Assembly: GCF_024298965.1 (NCBI RefSeq)
Contig: NZ_CP085193.1
Span: 3,968,001-4,032,000, forward strand
Source of the DNA: Streptomyces rapamycinicus NRRL 5491
GTDB lineage: Bacteria; Actinomycetota; Actinomycetes; Streptomycetales; Streptomycetaceae
Length of the DNA: 64,000 bases
Direction: 5' to 3'
This document shows positions 61,174 through 64,000 of this stretch, in pieces. The translations under genes were made by a program, and so were the position numbers. The notes under the pieces were generated by a model. It saw nothing but the letters and a program-made list of their open reading frames with translations, had not been told where the DNA came from and made no database searches. Numbering within the stretch: the stretch's first letter is position 1; each line of letters opens with the position of its first letter.

Positions 61174-62757
61174 ATGGATACACCACGGTTCGGCGTACCG
61201 GAGCGGCTCGCCCAGCGGATGACCATGGCGGAGCAGCACGAGTATCTGCGGGCCCGGCTCTCCCGCCGCCGGGTGCTGCGCGGGGGCGCCGCCACGGCGG
61301 GCACGGCCGCGGGCGCGGGGCTGCTGGGCGGTGCGGCGTGCGCCGCCGGCGCCAAGCCGGCGCCGGCCACGAGCCCGAAGCCGGGAGCCGCCACGGTGGA
61401 CGGCACGCTGGTCGCCCCCTTCGGCCGCCATCTGGCCTTCGGCGCCGATCCGCGGACCCAGATGCGGATCTCCTGGCAGGTGCCGTTCGCGGTGCGCACG
61501 CCGTATGTGCGGATCGGCACCAGCCCGTTGGACCTCACCCGCAGGGTCGAGGCCGAGGTGCGCCATCTGCACACCCCCTCGCTGAGCGACGAGCTGCCCG
61601 CGGTCGACCAGTTCTATCTGCACGCCGCGGTGGACGGCCTGCGCCCCGGGGTCACCTACTACTACGGCGTCGGGCACGCCGACCGCGATCCGGCCGAGCC
61701 GCGTCACTTCGCGTCCGTGGGCACCTTCCGCACCGCGCCGGACCGGCCCGGGAAGTTCGTCTTCACCGCCTTCGGGGACCAGGGGGTGAGCTATGACGCT
61801 CTCGCCAACGACCAGTTGATCCTCGGCCAGAACCCGTCGTTCCATCTGCACGCCGGGGATCTGTGCTACGCGGACACCACCGGCCACGGGAAGAAGTCCG
61901 ACCTCTATGACGCCCGGGTCTGGGACTCCTTCCTCGCCCAGACCGACTCGGTCGCGGCGAGCGTGCCGTGGATGGTGACCACCGGCAACCACGACATGGA
62001 GGCGTGGTACTCCCCCGATGGCTACGGCGGCCAGCTGGCCCGCTGGTCGCTGCCCGGGAACGGCCCGGACCCGCGCAAGGCGCCCGGCGTCTATTCGTTC
62101 GTCTACGGGAACGTGGGCGTGCTCGCCCTGGACGCCAATGACGTCTCGTACGAGATGCCGGCCAACAAGGGGTACACGGACGGGGCGCAGACCCGCTGGC
62201 TGAACCGGGAGCTGGGGCGGCTGCGCAACCGGCCCGGCATCGACTTCCTGGTGGTCTTCTTCCACCACTGCGCCTACTCCACCACCAGCGCCCACGCATC
62301 GGACGGCGGGGTGCGCGACGCGTGGGTGCCGCTGTTCGACAAGCACCAGGTGGACCTGGTCGTCAACGGCCACAACCACGTCTACGAGCGGACCGACGCC
62401 CTCCGGGGCGGCAAGGCCGCCCGCCGGGTCCCGGTGGGCGGGAGCGCCGACGCGGTGCGCGACGGGATCGTCTATGTGACGGCGGGCGGGGCGGGCGCGA
62501 AGCTCTACGAGTTCCCGGTGCCCGACAGCTACGAGGGGCACGTCAAGGACCTCGACGAGGTGAAGACCTACCACTGGACCGAGGACGGCGAGAAGAACCG
62601 GGACGGCGCGGACTGGTCCCGGGTCCGCTACACCGGCTTCTCGTTCCTCGCGGTGGAGGTGGAGCCGGGCCCCCGCCCCAGGCTCACGGTCACGGCCCTG
62701 GCGGAGTCGGGCGAGCGAGTCGACCGCTTCGAGGTGACCCGGCCCCGGCGTCAGTGA
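61174..62757 (+). CDS. Tat-exported purple acid phosphatase-like metallophosphoesterase
   Basis: A 527-residue secreted enzyme. The start is probably ATG 61174 (a TTG nine codons upstream is in frame). A twin-arginine signal (SRRRVLRGGAATAGTAAGAG, about residues 30-50) is followed by a fibronectin-like purple acid phosphatase N domain (TQMRISWQVPF...GLRPGVTYYYGVGHAD). The catalytic domain shows the metal ligands FGDQG, HAGDLCYAD, TTGNHDME, FFHHCAYS and NGHNHVYERT. It hydrolyses phosphate esters outside the cell; substrate unknown. No Pho box was identified upstream. Confidence 0.9.
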   Translation: MDTPRFGVPERLAQRMTMAEQHEYLRARLSRRRVLRGGAATAGTAAGAGLLGGAACAAGAKPAPATSPKPGAATVDGTLVAPFGRHLAFGADPRTQMRISWQVPFAVRTPYVRIGTSPLDLTRRVEAEVRHLHTPSLSDELPAVDQFYLHAAVDGLRPGVTYYYGVGHADRDPAEPRHFASVGTFRTAPDRPGKFVFTAFGDQGVSYDALANDQLILGQNPSFHLHAGDLCYADTTGHGKKSDLYDARVWDSFLAQTDSVAASVPWMVTTGNHDMEAWYSPDGYGGQLARWSLPGNGPDPRKAPGVYSFVYGNVGVLALDANDVSYEMPANKGYTDGAQTRWLNRELGRLRNRPGIDFLVVFFHHCAYSTTSAHASDGGVRDAWVPLFDKHQVDLVVNGHNHVYERTDALRGGKAARRVPVGGSADAVRDGIVYVTAGGAGAKLYEFPVPDSYEGHVKDLDEVKTYHWTEDGEKNRDGADWSRVRYTGFSFLAVEVEPGPRPRLTVTALAESGERVDRFEVTRPRRQ

Positions 62758-62873
62758 CCGGTGGCGCCGCCGTTGTCCCGGCGGTCGAGGGCGCGCTGGA
62801 GGGCGGCGGCCGCCTTCTTGCGGTCGGTGTTGTCGGTCTTGCGGCGGATCCTGCGGACAGTCGTCTCGGCCAT
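62751..62873 (-). CDS. Small basic 40-residue protein
   Basis: ATG 62873 with a perfect GAGGAG 8 bases upstream encodes MAETTVRRIRRKTDNTDRKKAAAALQRALDRRDNGGATGH. It is strongly basic, with an amphipathic helix (about 18-32), no signal peptide and no cysteines. Its last seven bases overlap the phosphoesterase gene's 3' end. I do not recognise a family; small basic proteins of this sort may bind nucleic acid, but that is speculation. Confidence 0.65.
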   Translation of the reverse strand: MAETTVRRIRRKTDNTDRKKAAAALQRALDRRDNGGATGH

Positions 62874-63397
62874 GATCACATCTCCTCTGCTGAACCCCGG
62901 TGAACGCCCGGGAGGAAGGAAAGCTCCCCGAGAAGGTGGCTGCCGGAAGGGGCGGGGGCCTGAGTGCGGCAGGGGTCGCCTGCGCGATGTGCACCGGCCG
63001 CGGCCGCCATCGCTGGATCCAGCGAGACGTTCGGCTTCCACAAAAGTAAGGCAGCGGAGCGTCAGTGTCTGCACAATTAGTCGGACGTCCTACTATCTGA
63101 GACGCGAACAGCGTGATATCAGCCACTGACCCAGGGTGATCATCTCTTGGCCCACGCCGATGATCGAGGCCGACCCCCGTCCGACCTCGACCAACGGCGG
63201 CCGATCGCAAGTCCGTGGGCGATCCCGCGCCTGGTTACCCACGTAAACTGCGGTAAATAGTGCCTACTTGACTGCTTGACGCTAGCACCGCCGCGTATCG
63301 GGCGTCCACAGATTTCCCCCGACGCGCCCCCCGACAGCACCGCGCCCCCGGGCCGCTTCGGCGCGGTCCGGGGGCGCGGGTCGTCAGGGCCCGAGGG
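62874..63397. other. Intergenic stretch between the 40-aa gene and pruA
   Basis: A 524-base gap. It contains A+T-rich stretches around 63045-63130 and 63235-63290, a TGATATCA palindrome (63114-63121), two TTGAC hexamer-like sequences near 63267 and 63275, and the pruA terminator hairpin at 63341-63378. No ORF with ribosome binding site was found. It should hold the promoter of the 40-residue gene and could also encode a small RNA. Confidence 0.45.
63341..63378 (-). terminator. pruA terminator hairpin
   Basis: CGCGCCCCCGG...CCGC and GCG...CCGGGGGCGCG fold into a stem of about 15 bp with a minor mismatch and a TTCG loop, 20 bases after the pruA stop. Confidence 0.78.
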
Positions 63398-64000
63398 TCA
63401 GCCCATGTGCGGGTAGCGGTAGTCGGTCGGCGGGACCAGGGTCTCCTTGATAGAGCGGGTGGAGGTCCAGCGCATCAGGTTCTGCTTGGCGCCCGCCTTG
63501 TCGTTGGTGCCGGACGCGCGGCCACCACCGAAGGGCTGCTGGCCGACGACGGCGCCGGTCGGCTTGTCGTTGATGTAGAAGTTGCCGGCCGCGAAGCGCA
63601 GCGCATCACAGGCGGCGGCCGCCGCCGCGCGGTCCTGGGCGATGACGGCGCCGGTCAGCCCGTACGGGGCGGCCGACTCCATCTGCCGCAGCATCGCGTC
63701 GTACTCCTCGTCCTCGTAGACGTGCACCCCGAGGATCGGGCCGAAGTACTCGTCCTTGAAGATCTCGTTCTCCGGGTCGGTGGAGACCAGCACGGTCGGG
63801 CGGACGAACCAGCCCTCGCTGTCGTCGTAGGAGCCGCCCGCGACGACCTCGACCGTCGGATCGGACTTCGCCCGGTCGATCGCCGCCTTGTTCTTGGCGA
63901 AGGCGCGCTCGTCGATGACCGCGCCCATGAAGTTGTCGAGGTCGGCCACATCGCCCATGGTCAGCCCGTTGACCTCGGTGGCGAACTCCTCCTTGAGGCC
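63398..64000 (-). CDS. pruA: 1-pyrroline-5-carboxylate dehydrogenase (3' part, cut by window end)
   Basis: The last 200 residues of an aldehyde dehydrogenase of the P5C dehydrogenase class, which oxidises glutamate semialdehyde to glutamate in proline breakdown. Visible: FVRPTVLVSTDPENEIFKDEYFGPILGVHVY, YGLTGAVIAQD, GNFYINDKPTGAVVGQQPFGGGRASGTNDKAG and the C terminus VPPTDYRYPHMG, typical of this enzyme. The open frame runs through the window edge, so the catalytic Cys and NAD-binding part are outside. Confidence 0.94.
   Translation of the reverse strand, partial: GLKEEFATEVNGLTMGDVADLDNFMGAVIDERAFAKNKAAIDRAKSDPTVEVVAGGSYDDSEGWFVRPTVLVSTDPENEIFKDEYFGPILGVHVYEDEEYDAMLRQMESAAPYGLTGAVIAQDRAAAAAACDALRFAAGNFYINDKPTGAVVGQQPFGGGRASGTNDKAGAKQNLMRWTSTRSIKETLVPPTDYRYPHMG

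Noticed and set aside
63140..63340. A 66-codon minus-strand ORF between the 40-residue gene and pruA
   Set aside because: No ribosome binding site, unusual amino acid content and no resemblance to known proteins; likely chance.

Overview
The window is chromosomal DNA of a Streptomyces species, or a very close actinobacterial relative. The evidence is very high G+C, frequent GTG and TTG starts, the Streptomyces-type HupS with a lysine-rich tail, NsdA, NdgR, F420 biosynthesis (CofC), and two conservon operons. From memory, gene order closely follows the nsdA-ftsY-glcP-smc-rnc-coaD-recG-rpmB-thiL-ddl-gpsA-hupS-leuCD-ndgR-gltX-conservon-acc-cimA-ilvE-leuB-pruA block of S. coelicolor (about SCO5582 down to SCO5520). 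No prophage, insertion sequence, CRISPR array or large biosynthetic cluster is visible.

Layout. 0-11 kb: nsdA regulator, a lone prim-pol domain protein, ftsY, a LuxR-type response regulator and its histidine kinase with a small secreted protein immediately upstream, an unknown protein, a luciferase-like oxidoreductase, and the glucose permease glcP. 11-16 kb: smc, which carries a striking low-complexity expansion in its hinge, then a 68-aa coiled-coil protein and acylphosphatase. 16-27.3 kb: a CAP-domain surface protein, an HxlR regulator, then a leftward housekeeping block (mutM, rnc, rpmF, a DUF177 protein, a SepIVA-like coiled-coil protein, coaD, rsmD, recG, a DAK2/FakA-like protein). 27.5-35.8 kb: rpmB, thiD, thiL, a stand-alone Lrp ligand-binding domain protein, a DUF3515 lipoprotein, ddl-gpsA-plsC, cofC (with an extra C-terminal domain) and hupS. 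35.9-40 kb: leuCD divergent from their regulator ndgR, and a DUF4188/MerR divergent pair with nested dyads between them. 40.1-43.1 kb: five tRNA genes (3 Glu, 2 Gln) beside gltX, the synthetase expected to charge all of them, and an FAH-family hydrolase. 43.2-54.5 kb: an unusual twin-motif microprotein, then two consecutive conservons (cvnA-B-C-D twice) whose CvnB proteins are identical. 54.6-64 kb: acyl-CoA carboxylase epsilon and beta subunits, branched-chain amino acid genes cimA, ilvE and leuB, with leader peptides and an attenuator-like structure, a Tat-exported phosphoesterase, a 40-aa basic protein, and the 3' part of pruA running off the window end.

How it fits together. Most genes are core: protein targeting (ftsY), chromosome structure (smc, hupS), RNA and ribosome (rnc, rpmF, rpmB, rsmD, gltX, tRNAs), DNA repair (mutM, recG), cofactors (coaD, thiD, thiL, cofC) and membrane or wall precursors (plsC, gpsA, ddl). 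Leucine/isoleucine synthesis is spread over leuCD, cimA, ilvE and leuB, under NdgR and probably translation-coupled leader control. The least ordinary elements are the Smc hinge insertion, the tandem conservons with a recently homogenised cvnB, the NPRRT microprotein beside them, the cimA leader, and the secreted-peptide/kinase/regulator set at 4.2-7.4 kb.
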